A DNA stretch of 64,000 nucleotides from assembly GCF_026626665.1 (NCBI RefSeq), contig NZ_JAPNKE010000002.1, positions 7,107,168 to 7,171,167 on the forward strand, read 5' to 3'. The position numbers were made by a program, and so were the translations under genes. Below are positions 28,332-37,005 of the stretch, piece by piece. The DNA is from Nannocystis pusilla. Lineage in GTDB: Bacteria > Myxococcota_A > Polyangia > Nannocystales > Nannocystaceae. The notes under the pieces are model-generated. The model saw only the letters and a list, made by a program, of their open reading frames with translations, did no database searches and was not told the origin of the DNA. The stretch's first letter is position 1; each line of letters starts with the position of its first letter.

Positions 28332-29816
28332 ATGACCACCAACATCGGGCGACGACAGATGCTCCTGGCGATGGCCGGAGCGATGGGAACGACCGCGCTC
28401 GGCTCGGCGCTCGGCCGGGCCACCGAGCGCGAGGGCAGCACCGCCGACAAGGACCGCAAGCTGCTGTTCATCCTGTGCGCCACGGGCGGCGCGAGCATCG
28501 TCGACAGCTTCCTGCCGGTGACCCGCACCGAGGTCGACGACGACGCGCTGGCCGACACCCTGAACGTCTACGACGACGCCAAGATCATCACCCCGACCGG
28601 CAGCAACATCCGCTGCCCCGGCTACGTCGAGCCGGTCGGCCTGCTCGGCAACCTCTACGAGCTGGGCTTCAACCTCGACGGCTTCCTCGCCAAGCACCAC
28701 CGATGGATGACGGTGCTGACGCAGGAATGTACCAGCGTCAACCATAACGTCGGCCAGTACCGCTCGGTGACCGGCGCCGGGATCAACCGCGGCCGCACGA
28801 TCATGGAGGCCATGGCGCTCCGCCACGGCGAGGACCTGATCATCCCGAACTGCAACATGGCCAACGACGGGTACATCCAGCCGGGCATCGACGCCTCGCT
28901 CCCCGCGTTCGCGCAGGCCGAGATCATCGCCTCCCCGCTCGGCTTCGCGGCGGCGATGGACGGCGTCAAGGGCGTGCTCGGGGCCCCCGACCGCAAGCTG
29001 GTGGAGCGCGCGCGCGGCGTCCGCGAATCGCTCGACGACGCGTCGATGTTCGGCAAGACCTTCGCCGACAGCCCGAGGCGGCAGCGCTTCCTCGGCAACC
29101 GCCGCGAGGTGCAGCCGCGCCTCGAGGCGGCGCAGATGATGGACCGGCTGACCCTCCTGCCGCCCGAGCTGCTCGACCCCAAGTACGGCGTGATGTCGAG
29201 CCCGCTGCTGCCCACCCTCGCCAGCAAGTTCTCCAACTTGCTCGTCGATCCGTGGGAGTCCCAGGCGGCCCTGTCCGTGCTCCTGGCCTATTACGGCCTG
29301 TCGTGCGTCAGCACGATCGGCCTGCGCCAGGAGCCGACCTTCGGCAACGAGAAGCTGATCACCACCCCGATCGCCTTCGACTTCTCGCACAACGACCACC
29401 GCATGGCCCAGTACTTGATGTGGGGCCACGTCCTCAAGGCCGTCGACGCGCTGGTCGACCTCCTCCAGCAGCTCGACTACCTCGGCGATCCCGCGCTCGG
29501 CAAGATGTGGGACCGGTCGATGATCTACGTCGCCACCGAGTTCGGGCGCGACAAGACGCGGCCCGCCAAGGCGGAGTCGTGGGGCACCGGCCACTCGCTC
29601 AACAACGGCACGCTGATCGTCTCGCCGCTGCTCAAGGGCAACCGCGTGTTCGGCGGCATCGAGCCCTCGACCTGCGAGACCTACGGCTTCGACGGCAGCA
29701 CGGGCGAGGCCACGCCGGGCCGCAATTGCTCCGAGAGCCACATCTACTCCGCGATCGCCCAGGCGCTCGACATCGAGTTCCCCGAGCGCATCGACATGTC
29801 CGCGCTGCTCGCCTGA
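28332..29816 (+). CDS. DUF1501 (sulfatase-like) secreted protein, Tat-like signal
   Basis: 494 residues. The N-terminus has a twin-arginine-like motif (IGRRQMLLAMAGAMG), suggesting export of a folded protein. Diagnostic DUF1501 features include LLFILCATGGASIVDSFLP near the start, the FDFSHNDHRMAQYL segment and VATEFGRDKTRPAKAESWGTG near the end. The DUF1501 fold resembles alkaline phosphatase/sulfatase enzymes; no substrate is known. It is last in the cytochrome operon, with a purine-rich GGGAGCG upstream of the ATG. A second family member lies at the window end (63388). Confidence 0.85.
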   Translation: MTTNIGRRQMLLAMAGAMGTTALGSALGRATEREGSTADKDRKLLFILCATGGASIVDSFLPVTRTEVDDDALADTLNVYDDAKIITPTGSNIRCPGYVEPVGLLGNLYELGFNLDGFLAKHHRWMTVLTQECTSVNHNVGQYRSVTGAGINRGRTIMEAMALRHGEDLIIPNCNMANDGYIQPGIDASLPAFAQAEIIASPLGFAAAMDGVKGVLGAPDRKLVERARGVRESLDDASMFGKTFADSPRRQRFLGNRREVQPRLEAAQMMDRLTLLPPELLDPKYGVMSSPLLPTLASKFSNLLVDPWESQAALSVLLAYYGLSCVSTIGLRQEPTFGNEKLITTPIAFDFSHNDHRMAQYLMWGHVLKAVDALVDLLQQLDYLGDPALGKMWDRSMIYVATEFGRDKTRPAKAESWGTGHSLNNGTLIVSPLLKGNRVFGGIEPSTCETYGFDGSTGEATPGRNCSESHIYSAIAQALDIEFPERIDMSALLA

Positions 29817-29881
29817 GCTGCCGCACCGCCTCGGGCGTCGTGCACACGCATGCACGCGCGCCCGAGCGCGGCGACGGAGCA

Positions 29882-29895
29882 TGTCCCGGAGGACA
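29882..29895. repeat. RGACA-type hairpin downstream of DUF1501 operon
   Basis: TGTCC-CGGA-GGACA: a 5-bp perfect stem and 4-base loop, 65 bases after the operon stop. It has the same core as the other hairpins in the window. Probably a terminator or a site in the transcript end. Confidence 0.55.
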
Positions 29896-29953
29896 GATTC
29901 GACCGCCGTCCTCGCCTGCGCGGCGCCGCGGACGAGCGTGCTAGCATGACCGC

Positions 29954-30178
29954 ATGAGCGTCATGAGCATCGAGCACATCGACAACCAGGAGGAGCGGCA
30001 GGACATCTGGCGCCGCGTCTACGCCCACGTGTTCGCCGCGGCCTTCATGCAGAGGCGCTCCGACCCGGGCAGCCTCTCCGAGCAGCCGCTGGATGAGCTC
30101 GCCCAGGAGGCCGCGGACCTGGCGATCGCCAACATCCCGACGACGAAGGCGGTCACGCTGGCGAGATCGATCGTCTAG
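29954..30178 (+). CDS. Small hypothetical protein, 74 residues
   Basis: Begins MSVMSIEHIDNQEERQDIWR, then VYAHVFAAAFMQRRSD and ELAQEAADLAIANIPT. It has normal codon use and acidic helices, with no membrane segment or signal. The family is not recognised. The spacing leaves it free-standing between the DUF1501 operon and the DUF4003-like gene. Confidence 0.5.
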   Translation: MSVMSIEHIDNQEERQDIWRRVYAHVFAAAFMQRRSDPGSLSEQPLDELAQEAADLAIANIPTTKAVTLARSIV

Positions 30179-30364
30179 CCGCGCGGCGTGTCCGTCGAAC
30201 GCCTCCTTCATGTCGTCGCCTTTGCACGGTCCCGATCGCGCTCGCGGCCGGACGCCCCGCCCCGGGGTGACGGCTGTTCGCAATCACGCAGGTGTGCCCG
30301 GTCGCACGGCGCGGGCGGCTCGAGGGCCGGCCGCCGCGCGCCGGACGGAGGTACCCTCGCGCGC

Positions 30365-31372
30365 ATGCCGTTTCGCGACCTCGATGGTGACACCGGCTTC
30401 GTGGTGCCGCCCGACCCCCTGGCGCGCTTCGACGAGCTGTTGACCGCGCTCGACGCCGGCCGCGGGTGGATGCAGGACAAGGTGGCGATCCGCCTCGCCG
30501 CGATCACCCTGCTCGTCACCCCGGGCGACGCCAAGCGGCTCGCCGCGTCCACCCGCACCGCCAGCGCGATCCTCGGCGAGCGGCTCAGGTGGTTCTCCGG
30601 CGTCGACGAGTCGGTCCGCCTCATCATCGCCGCCCAGTTGGTCAAGGCCGACGCGCACCCCGAGGAGTTCCTCGACGATCTCGAGCGCGTGCGCCAGATG
30701 TTCCGCGCCGACGGTCTGCGCCGCGGCGGCGTCTACGAGGTCCTCGCGGTGCTGGTGCTGCGCCGCCTGTTCGACCGGATCGAGCTCGAGCACGTGGAGC
30801 GCCTGCACGGCATCTACGAGGCGATGAAGGCCCACCACTGGTGGTTGACCGGACCCGAGGACTTCCCGGCCTGCGCCATGCTGGTCGGTCGCCCGGAGCA
30901 GCCCGCGGCGATCGGCGCCGGCACCGACGCGATCTACAAGGCCCTGCACGAGCAGGCCGGCCTGTCGCGCGGCGATCCCCTGCAGACCGCGGCCCACATC
31001 CTGTACCTCGGCGGCCTCGAGGCGCCGGTGATCGTCGAGCGCTTCAGCGCCCTGCTCGCAGCATTCCGGGCCACCGGCGCGAAGATCGGGACCGGCGAGT
31101 ACGACGAGGTGGCGATCCTCAGCTTCGTCGCCCAGCCGGCCGCGACCATCGTCACCACCGTCCGCGAGCTCGCGGCCGGCCTGCGCGCCCGCCTCAAGTG
31201 GCTGAGCGAGCGCGACGCCCTCAGCCTCGGCGCCAACCTCGCGTTCGTCCGCCTCGTCGGCGCCTCCGGCGAGCTCGGCGCGCTGGCCGACGCCAAGCTG
31301 CTGCTCGACATGCAGACGATCGTCACGGCCCGCCAGGCCGCCTCGATCGCGGCGATGAGCGCAACGAACTGA
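30365..31372 (+). CDS. DUF4003-like protein
   Basis: 335 residues, all helical in look, with the pattern of Firmicutes DUF4003: LRWFSGVDESVRLIIAAQLV, then a helix pair ending LVLRRLFDRIELEHVERLHG, IYEAMKAHHWWLTGPEDFPA and GDPLQTAAHILYLGGL. The start at 30365 (MPFRDLDGDTGFVVPPD) follows a short leader; upstream in-frame sequence is Arg/Pro-rich noise. No function is known for the family. Cytoplasmic. It precedes a SpoIIAA-like gene on the same strand, with 149 bases between. Confidence 0.78.
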   Translation: MPFRDLDGDTGFVVPPDPLARFDELLTALDAGRGWMQDKVAIRLAAITLLVTPGDAKRLAASTRTASAILGERLRWFSGVDESVRLIIAAQLVKADAHPEEFLDDLERVRQMFRADGLRRGGVYEVLAVLVLRRLFDRIELEHVERLHGIYEAMKAHHWWLTGPEDFPACAMLVGRPEQPAAIGAGTDAIYKALHEQAGLSRGDPLQTAAHILYLGGLEAPVIVERFSALLAAFRATGAKIGTGEYDEVAILSFVAQPAATIVTTVRELAAGLRARLKWLSERDALSLGANLAFVRLVGASGELGALADAKLLLDMQTIVTARQAASIAAMSATN

Positions 31373-31521
31373 GCAATACCCATCCGTGGATCTACCCGGT
31401 CGGCGACCCTGCCGGGCCCTCGGAGGAGCCGAGCCCGAACGACTCGGCGTATACGGCGATCGACGCCCGCGTCGGTCGCCCCACGACGACCGGTCGTCGC
31501 CTCGTAGTATAGTGCCCCCCA

Positions 31522-31938
31522 GTGACTGCACCGACCGCGAGCGGGACCATGCGACTGACGCGAGAGGGTGACGTCGTGCATCTGCAAATCAGCGGCGCGC
31601 TCGACCTCGAGCGGACCCGCCAGATGCTCGATCGCGCGGACCAGGTCTTGCGCGAGACGGGCCGCGCCTACTTGCTCGCCGATCTGACGCAACTCAGCGG
31701 CATCCCCCACGATTCGCGCCGCGCCATCGGCGAGTGGAACAAGACGCACGACGTCACCGCGGCCGCGCTGTACGGGGCCAACTTCGCCATGCGCACGGTG
31801 ACGAGCCTGCTCTTTCAAGCGGTGCGGCTCATCGGCAACAAGCACTTCGAGCTGGAGTTCGCCCGCGACGAAGCCGCCGCGCGCCGCTGGATCGACGCCC
31901 ATCGCGCCCGACAAAGTGGTCCGCCGGTCGACGCATGA
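31522..31938 (+). CDS. SpoIIAA-like (STAS-like) small protein
   Basis: 138 residues, GTG start at 31522 with an ATG at 31549 as alternative. The profile is that of SpoIIAA-like/PF11964 proteins: GDVVHLQISGALDLERTRQM, YLLADLTQLSGIPHDSRRA and a final helix with LEFARDEAAARRWID. The classical phospho-Ser motif of SpoIIAA is not obvious. It may interact with membranes or act as a STAS-type scaffold. Convergent with the NmrA gene. Confidence 0.7.
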   Translation: MTAPTASGTMRLTREGDVVHLQISGALDLERTRQMLDRADQVLRETGRAYLLADLTQLSGIPHDSRRAIGEWNKTHDVTAAALYGANFAMRTVTSLLFQAVRLIGNKHFELEFARDEAAARRWIDAHRARQSGPPVDA

Positions 31939-31971
31939 CGTCGCAGAGGCGCCTGCCCGAGGCCGACCGCC

Positions 31972-32847
31972 CTACGCCTGCGCTTGCGATCGAGACAGCA
32001 GCCCGCGCAGCGTCTCTTCGATCGACGTCTGCGACGCCACGTGGCGCCGCCCGGCCTCCCAGGCGATGCGCCCATCCATAAAACCCGTCGTCATCTCCTG
32101 AAACAGCGCCGCGGCCGGCGGCGGCACCCCGAGCCCGCGCAGCGTCGCCGCCTGCTCCGTCGCCGGCAGGGCGACGAGCGCGGGCCGCTGTCCGGTGATC
32201 CGGCCGATCGCGTCGGCGATCTCGTTCCACGTCACCGGCGAGCCGAGTTCGACCACAGCGCCGTCCTCGGTCGGACCCTCGCGGAGCAGCGTCGCCGCCA
32301 GGGCTCCGATGTCGCGCGTCGCCGCCGACTGCAGCGGGAAGTCGGGCGGGAAGAACGTCACGAGCTTGCCCTCCGCGAGCGTGCCCAGCGACGCCGCGAC
32401 GTTCTCGTGGAAGTATCCCGGGCGCAAGAACGTCGCCCGCGTGCGCGACATCCCGCGCAGCGCCTGCTCGCCGCGGTGGACCCCGACGATCGGCCCGGTC
32501 CCGGACGGCTGACTCGCGCCGATCGACGACAGGAACACCAGGTGCGGCAGCGCGACCGCCTCCGCCGCCGCGCGGAACGCCGTCAGCAGCCCGGCCTGCC
32601 ATCCGAACACGTCCGGCGCCGTCAGGTTCGGCGGCAGCAGCACGTAGGCGCCCTTCGCCCCGGCGAACGCCCGCGCCAGCGCCTCCGCGTCCCCCAGATC
32701 GGCGACCGCCACCTCGGCCCCGCGGGCCGCGAAAGCCGCCCCCTTCGCCGCCTCGCGCACCACGACCCGGACCCGCTCCCCCCGCGAGAGCAGCGTCTCC
32801 GCCGCGACCTTGCCCGTGTGCCCCGTGACTCCGCTGATGACGTACAT
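31972..32847 (-). CDS. NmrA-family NAD(P)-binding protein
   Basis: 291 residues, Rossmann fold with YVISGVTGHTGKVAAETLL (GxTGxxG) at the N-terminus. Further typical parts are VAVADLGDAEALARAFAGAK, HLVFLSSIGASQPSGTGPIV and LRPGYFHENVAASLGTL. Such proteins act as NAD(P)H-dependent oxidoreductases or redox-sensing regulators. It is divergent from a LysR-family regulator only 77 bases away, a typical pairing where the regulator controls the enzyme. Confidence 0.9.
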   Translation of the reverse strand: MYVISGVTGHTGKVAAETLLSRGERVRVVVREAAKGAAFAARGAEVAVADLGDAEALARAFAGAKGAYVLLPPNLTAPDVFGWQAGLLTAFRAAAEAVALPHLVFLSSIGASQPSGTGPIVGVHRGEQALRGMSRTRATFLRPGYFHENVAASLGTLAEGKLVTFFPPDFPLQSAATRDIGALAATLLREGPTEDGAVVELGSPVTWNEIADAIGRITGQRPALVALPATEQAATLRGLGVPPPAAALFQEMTTGFMDGRIAWEAGRRHVASQTSIEETLRGLLSRSQAQA

Positions 32848-32891
32848 GATCGTGCTCCTTGCCTCCGCGGCTCAAGCTAACGCCGCCGGCG

Positions 32892-32913
32892 ACATGCTCC
32901 CAGTGCAGCATGT
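32892..32913. promoter_or_regulatory. Inverted repeat, candidate LysR operator
   Basis: ACATGCT / AGCATGT with an 8-base spacer sits in the 77-base gap between the NmrA and LysR genes. LysR-family operators are imperfect inverted repeats, and the position suits control of both promoters. It also resembles the GACATG-type hairpins elsewhere. Confidence 0.55.
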
Positions 32914-32924
32914 ACACTCGCGGC

Positions 32925-33875
32925 ATGCACGGCATGCACGACGAACCGAACCTCGCCGCGCTCGACCTCAACCTGCTCGTCGTGCTCGAGGCGCTGCTCG
33001 CCGAGCGCCACGTCGCCCGCGCGGCGGGGCGGGTCGGCCTGTCGCCCTCGGCCACCAGCCACGCGCTCGCCCGCTTGCGGCGGCTGCTCGGCGACCCCTT
33101 GCTCGTGCGCGACAGGCAGACCCTCGTGCCCACGGCGCGCGCCGAGGCCCTCGCGCCGCGCCTCGCCGACGCCCTCGCCTCGGTGCGGTCCGTGCTCGCC
33201 CCGCCGCCCGCGTTCGATCCGGCCACCGCGCGGCGCAGGTTCGTGCTCGGCCTCGCCGACTACGCCCAATTCATCCTGCTGCCGCCGCTGCTGACGCGCC
33301 TCGCCGAGACCGCCCCCCACATCGACCTCGTCGCGCGCGACTTCCCCGTCGAACGGCCGCTCGAGCGGCTCGACGAGCTCGACGTCCTCGTCGCCCCCGA
33401 CCGCAGCCTCGCCCGCGCCGACCCCCTCGGCCCGCACGCCGGCGCCGGCCTCCGCGAGCGCCGGCTGTTCCGCGAGCGGTTCGTCTGCCTCGCCCGCCGC
33501 GACCACCCGCAGATCGGCAAGAAGCTCGACCTCGCCACCTTCGTCGCCCTGCCGCACGCCTTCATCGCCCCCCGCGGCACCCCCGGCGGCGTCGTCGACG
33601 ACCTCCTCGCCGAGCGCGGCCTGTCGCGCCGCGTCGCCCTGATGGTCCAGCACTTCCTCGTCGCCCCGCACGCGATCGCCGGCTCCGACCTCGTGATCAC
33701 CCTCGCCGAACGGGTCGCCCGCGCCTTCGCAACCCACCTGCCCCTGACGATCCACGAGCCGCCGCTGCCGATTCCGCGGTTCTCCATGCACCTCTACTGG
33801 CACGAGCGCCGCCACCTCGACCCCGCGCATCAATGGCTGCGTCAACAGCTGCTTGCGATCAGCAAGGAGCTCTGA
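32925..33875 (+). CDS. LysR-family transcriptional regulator
   Basis: About 316 residues from the ATG at 32925; another in-frame Met at 32934 is equally possible. The helix-turn-helix is LAERHVARAAGRVGLSPSAT followed by SHALARLRRLLGDPLLVR. The effector domain includes RRRFVLGLADYAQFILLPPL and ERRLFRERFVCLARRDHP. Unbroken. It likely regulates itself and the divergent NmrA gene through the inverted repeat between them. Confidence 0.92.
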   Translation: MHGMHDEPNLAALDLNLLVVLEALLAERHVARAAGRVGLSPSATSHALARLRRLLGDPLLVRDRQTLVPTARAEALAPRLADALASVRSVLAPPPAFDPATARRRFVLGLADYAQFILLPPLLTRLAETAPHIDLVARDFPVERPLERLDELDVLVAPDRSLARADPLGPHAGAGLRERRLFRERFVCLARRDHPQIGKKLDLATFVALPHAFIAPRGTPGGVVDDLLAERGLSRRVALMVQHFLVAPHAIAGSDLVITLAERVARAFATHLPLTIHEPPLPIPRFSMHLYWHERRHLDPAHQWLRQQLLAISKEL

Positions 33876-34289
33876 GCCTCCGCGGAGCGCATACCTGACT
33901 CTGGCCTTGCCGGTTCAAGCTTCATGCTCCGTTCGTCCGGCTCGCCTGCCAGCCCGCGCAAAGGCATGAACTCGACTCCTCGCACGATTTGGCTCCCGGC
34001 GCTACGTGGCCGAGGAGTGACAGAAGGTTCGCCAAGTCGGGCGCTTCGCTCGGTCGATTCGATGGATCCTCGTCGAACAACGACAGCCGGACACATCACC
34101 GCCGTCGATCCTGCGCGAGCAGAAGTGGGCTCACTCTTTCGAGCACGACCTTGATGACAATGGCGACCCACAGTCGACATGCGACGTGGCGACTCGGTTA
34201 GACACGAGCAGCCCCTGCTCGTCAACAACGGTGCGACTATGTTCAATAAAGCAGGCGCGATAAAACCGTATCGAATACCCCGACCGCTC
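33876..34289. other. AT-richer intergenic region, no supported gene
   Basis: About 414 bases between convergent genes, more AT-rich than average, with short ORFs that do not look like proteins. Nothing specific apart from an AT-rich patch near 34240-34270. Confidence 0.4.
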
Positions 34290-34317
34290 GAGCTTCCGAG
34301 CACGCGCTCGGAAGCTC
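34290..34317. terminator. Hairpin downstream of DUF4215 gene
   Basis: A perfect 12-bp stem, GAGCTTCCGAGC / GCTCGGAAGCTC, with loop ACGC, 15 bases beyond the stop of the 34333 gene (minus strand). No T-tract, but a strong structure for termination between convergent genes. Confidence 0.65.
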
Positions 34318-34332
34318 AGTCGTGCATTCGGC

Positions 34333-36717
34333 TCACTGCTCGAAGCAGTACAGCCGCTGCATCGTCGAGCAGTTGGACGCGAACACCACCGACCTGGCGC
34401 TCCAGTTGAAGTCGATGGCGTTGTTGCGGCCTTCGTAGCCGATCACGGCGAAGCCGCCGCTGGCGGTCCAGCCGCTGCAGTCTTCGTTGAGCGAGGTGCC
34501 GTTCTCGGACGTGCCGGTCCAGATGTCGGCTTGCGGGGACATGTCGCCGAACTCGTTGATGTTGATCGGCACGTCGATGGTGCCGTCGACGAGGTCGGCC
34601 CAGGTCTGGGCGACCTCCTGGCCGTCGAGGCGGGCGTAGCGGGTGGTCGACTTGATGAAGCGGCTGGCGGGGTTGCTGGTGTTGTTGCTGACCCACGCGT
34701 CCCAGGTGCCGCCGAGGCCGGCCGCGTTGGCGCGGGCCTGGCACTTGGCCTTGGCGCCGGCGATGCCGCCGAGGTTGCCGTTCCAGCTGGTGCTGGTGTT
34801 GAACACGCGCTTCGGCTTGGTGCAGTTGGCGTTGCAGAGGTCGCCGTTCTGGGTGTTGCCGTCGTCGCACTGCTCGGCCGGCGCGGGGCTGGCCTTGAGG
34901 AAGCCGTCGCCGCAGGTCGCGGTCTTGCAGGTGCTGAGGCAGGCGTCGGTGTTCGAGCCGTTGCCGTCGTCGCACTGCTCGGTGCCCTGCTTGAAGCCGT
35001 CGCCGCACTTCGGCAGGAGGCAGGCCAGGGTGCAGGCGCCGGTGTTGCTGTTGTTCGCGCCGAGGTCGCACTGCTCGGTGCCCTGCTTGATGCCGTCGCC
35101 GCAGGTCGCCAGCTTGCAGGCGTTGGTGCAGGTGTCGTTGTTGATCGCGTTGCCGTCGTCGCACGCCTCGCCGGGGCCGACGAAGCCGTCGCCGCACACC
35201 TGCTTGGTGCAGTTGGCCTTGCACGCCTTGGTGTTGCCGTTGTTGGCGCCGTCGTCGCACTGCTCGACGCCGGTGCGGATGAAGCCGTCGCCGCACACCG
35301 CGTTCTTGCACACGAGCGTGCAGGCGCCGGTGTTGCTGTTGTTGTTACCGAGGTCGCACTGCTCGCCCTTGCTGACCTGCTTGAAGCCGTCGCCGCACAC
35401 CGGGAGCAGGCACAGGTCGGTGCAGCCGTCGTCCTGGTTGCCGTTCTTGCCGTCGTCGCACTGCTCGGCGCCGTCCTCGACGCTGTTGCCGCAGATCTCC
35501 AGGACGCAGGTGGCGCTGCAGCCGTCGTCGTCGACGTTGTTGCCGTCGTCGCACTGCTCGCCCGGGCCGGGGTCGCCGTCGCCGCACACGTTGGTCTCGC
35601 AGTTGGCGTTGCACGCCTTGCCGGGCCCGTTACCCTCGCCGAGGTCGCACTGCTCGGGGGTCATGCCGAGGGTGTTGACGAGGCCGTCGCCGCACACGTT
35701 CTCCTTGCACGAGGTGGTGCAGTCGCTCTGATCGGAGTTGAGGTTGCCCTCGTCGCAGGCCTCGTTGTTGACCATCTGCGTGAAGCCGTCGCCGCAGGCG
35801 GCCGCGGTGCACGAGGCGGTGCAGGCGTCGGTGTCGACCATGTTGCCGTCGTCGCACTGCTCGGTGGCGGCGACGATGCTGTCGCCGCAGGTGGCGAGGG
35901 CGCAGGCGTTGGTGCACTCGTCCATGTCGTCGTCGTTGCCGTCGTCGCAGGCCTCGCCGGGGCCGACCTTGCCGTCGCCGCACACGTTCGGCTCGCACTC
36001 GCTGGTGCACGGCTTGTCGTCGCCGTTGTTGGCGCCGTCGTCGCAGGTCTCGCCGGGGCCGAGGATGCCGTCGCCGCACACGTTGGCCTCGCACGCGGCG
36101 GTGCAGCTGCTGTCCGGGCTGCCGTTGTCCGGGCCGTCGTCGCACGCCTCGGTCGGGCCCTTGTCGCCGTCGCCGCACACGTTGGGGGTGCAGTCGGCCT
36201 TGCACGCCTTGCCCGCCCCGTTGTCGGCCCCGTCGTCGCAGCCCTCGCCGCCCTCGACGACGCCGTCGCCGCACACCGCGTTGACGCCGGTGGTGTTGCC
36301 GTCGGTCTCGGTCGCGGTCCCGTCGGTCTCGGTCGCGGTCCCGTCGGTCTCGGTGCCGGGGTTCGTCGTCGAGTCCGTGCCGGGGTTCGTCGTCGAGTCC
36401 GTGCCGGGATTCGTGGTGCTCGTATTGGTGTCCGTCCCCGGGCCGGCCGTCGTGTCGGTGTCGGTGCCGGGACCGATGCTGGTCGTCGGTACGCTGGTGG
36501 TCGTGCCGGTGGCCGAGTCGGTGGCGGGCGAGGTCGTGGTCGGCGACGTGTCGGTCGTCGGCGTCCCCGTCGAGCCCAGGGTCCCGCTGCCCTCGGAGTC
36601 GCTGTCAGAGTCGCTCGACGCGGTGGCCGAGTCGTCGGTGTTGCACGCCGCGAAGGTGAACAGATTCACGCACAACAGGGCCGTGGAGGTGGACAGACTA
36701 TGTTTTTTGAGACGCAT
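34333..36717 (-). CDS. DUF4215 repeat lipoprotein with C-terminal DUF1554
   Basis: 794 residues. The signal ends FTFAACNTD (lipobox), and a linker rich in Ser/Asp then Thr/Gly follows. About fifteen Cys-rich repeats of the CGDG.....E.CDDG type (DUF4215) span roughly residues 145-645; examples include VCGDGDKGPTEACDDG. The last 160 residues form a DUF1554-like domain (NGNLGGIAGAKAKCQARANA, then DIWTGTSENGTSLNEDC, ending MQRLYCFEQ). DUF4215 arrays are common in myxobacteria and probably form rigid disulfide-rich stalks, presenting the C-terminal domain at the surface. Unbroken despite its repeats. Confidence 0.92.
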   Translation of the reverse strand: MRLKKHSLSTSTALLCVNLFTFAACNTDDSATASSDSDSDSEGSGTLGSTGTPTTDTSPTTTSPATDSATGTTTSVPTTSIGPGTDTDTTAGPGTDTNTSTTNPGTDSTTNPGTDSTTNPGTETDGTATETDGTATETDGNTTGVNAVCGDGVVEGGEGCDDGADNGAGKACKADCTPNVCGDGDKGPTEACDDGPDNGSPDSSCTAACEANVCGDGILGPGETCDDGANNGDDKPCTSECEPNVCGDGKVGPGEACDDGNDDDMDECTNACALATCGDSIVAATEQCDDGNMVDTDACTASCTAAACGDGFTQMVNNEACDEGNLNSDQSDCTTSCKENVCGDGLVNTLGMTPEQCDLGEGNGPGKACNANCETNVCGDGDPGPGEQCDDGNNVDDDGCSATCVLEICGNSVEDGAEQCDDGKNGNQDDGCTDLCLLPVCGDGFKQVSKGEQCDLGNNNSNTGACTLVCKNAVCGDGFIRTGVEQCDDGANNGNTKACKANCTKQVCGDGFVGPGEACDDGNAINNDTCTNACKLATCGDGIKQGTEQCDLGANNSNTGACTLACLLPKCGDGFKQGTEQCDDGNGSNTDACLSTCKTATCGDGFLKASPAPAEQCDDGNTQNGDLCNANCTKPKRVFNTSTSWNGNLGGIAGAKAKCQARANAAGLGGTWDAWVSNNTSNPASRFIKSTTRYARLDGQEVAQTWADLVDGTIDVPININEFGDMSPQADIWTGTSENGTSLNEDCSGWTASGGFAVIGYEGRNNAIDFNWSARSVVFASNCSTMQRLYCFEQ

Positions 36718-36915
36718 GCTCGCGATGGTTACGCACCGGCCCCCGAACCATCAACCGCAAAGCTGATTCATGCATCAGTTCGATTGTGCGCATGTGCCTG
36801 CTGCGCGGCCCATCGGCGCGCTCGTACGCGCTGCGACGCGTTCATCACGCGAGTACGCGGTCCGCTTGCGGGGACCCACGCCGCAATCTCGGGCGATCGA
36901 AGCGTGAATCGTACC

Positions 36916-36929
36916 TGTCCGCGGAGACA
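36916..36929. repeat. RGACA-type hairpin in divergent intergenic region
   Basis: TGTCC-GCGG-AGACA with one mismatched closing pair, between the starts of the DUF4215 gene (36717) and the hydrolase gene (37006). The rest of the 288-base gap should hold both promoters; none is evident. Confidence 0.4.
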
Positions 36930-37005
36930 TGTTGTCGCCTGGATGCCACGTTGACAGCGGCGGTGCTCCTGTGGTGCCGTGACGCGCGGTTCCAGGAGTC
37001 CCCCG

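Noticed and set aside
33842..34303. 153-codon minus-strand ORF
   Set aside because: Ser/Arg/Pro-rich, no ribosome site or recognisable pattern, overlaps the hairpin.
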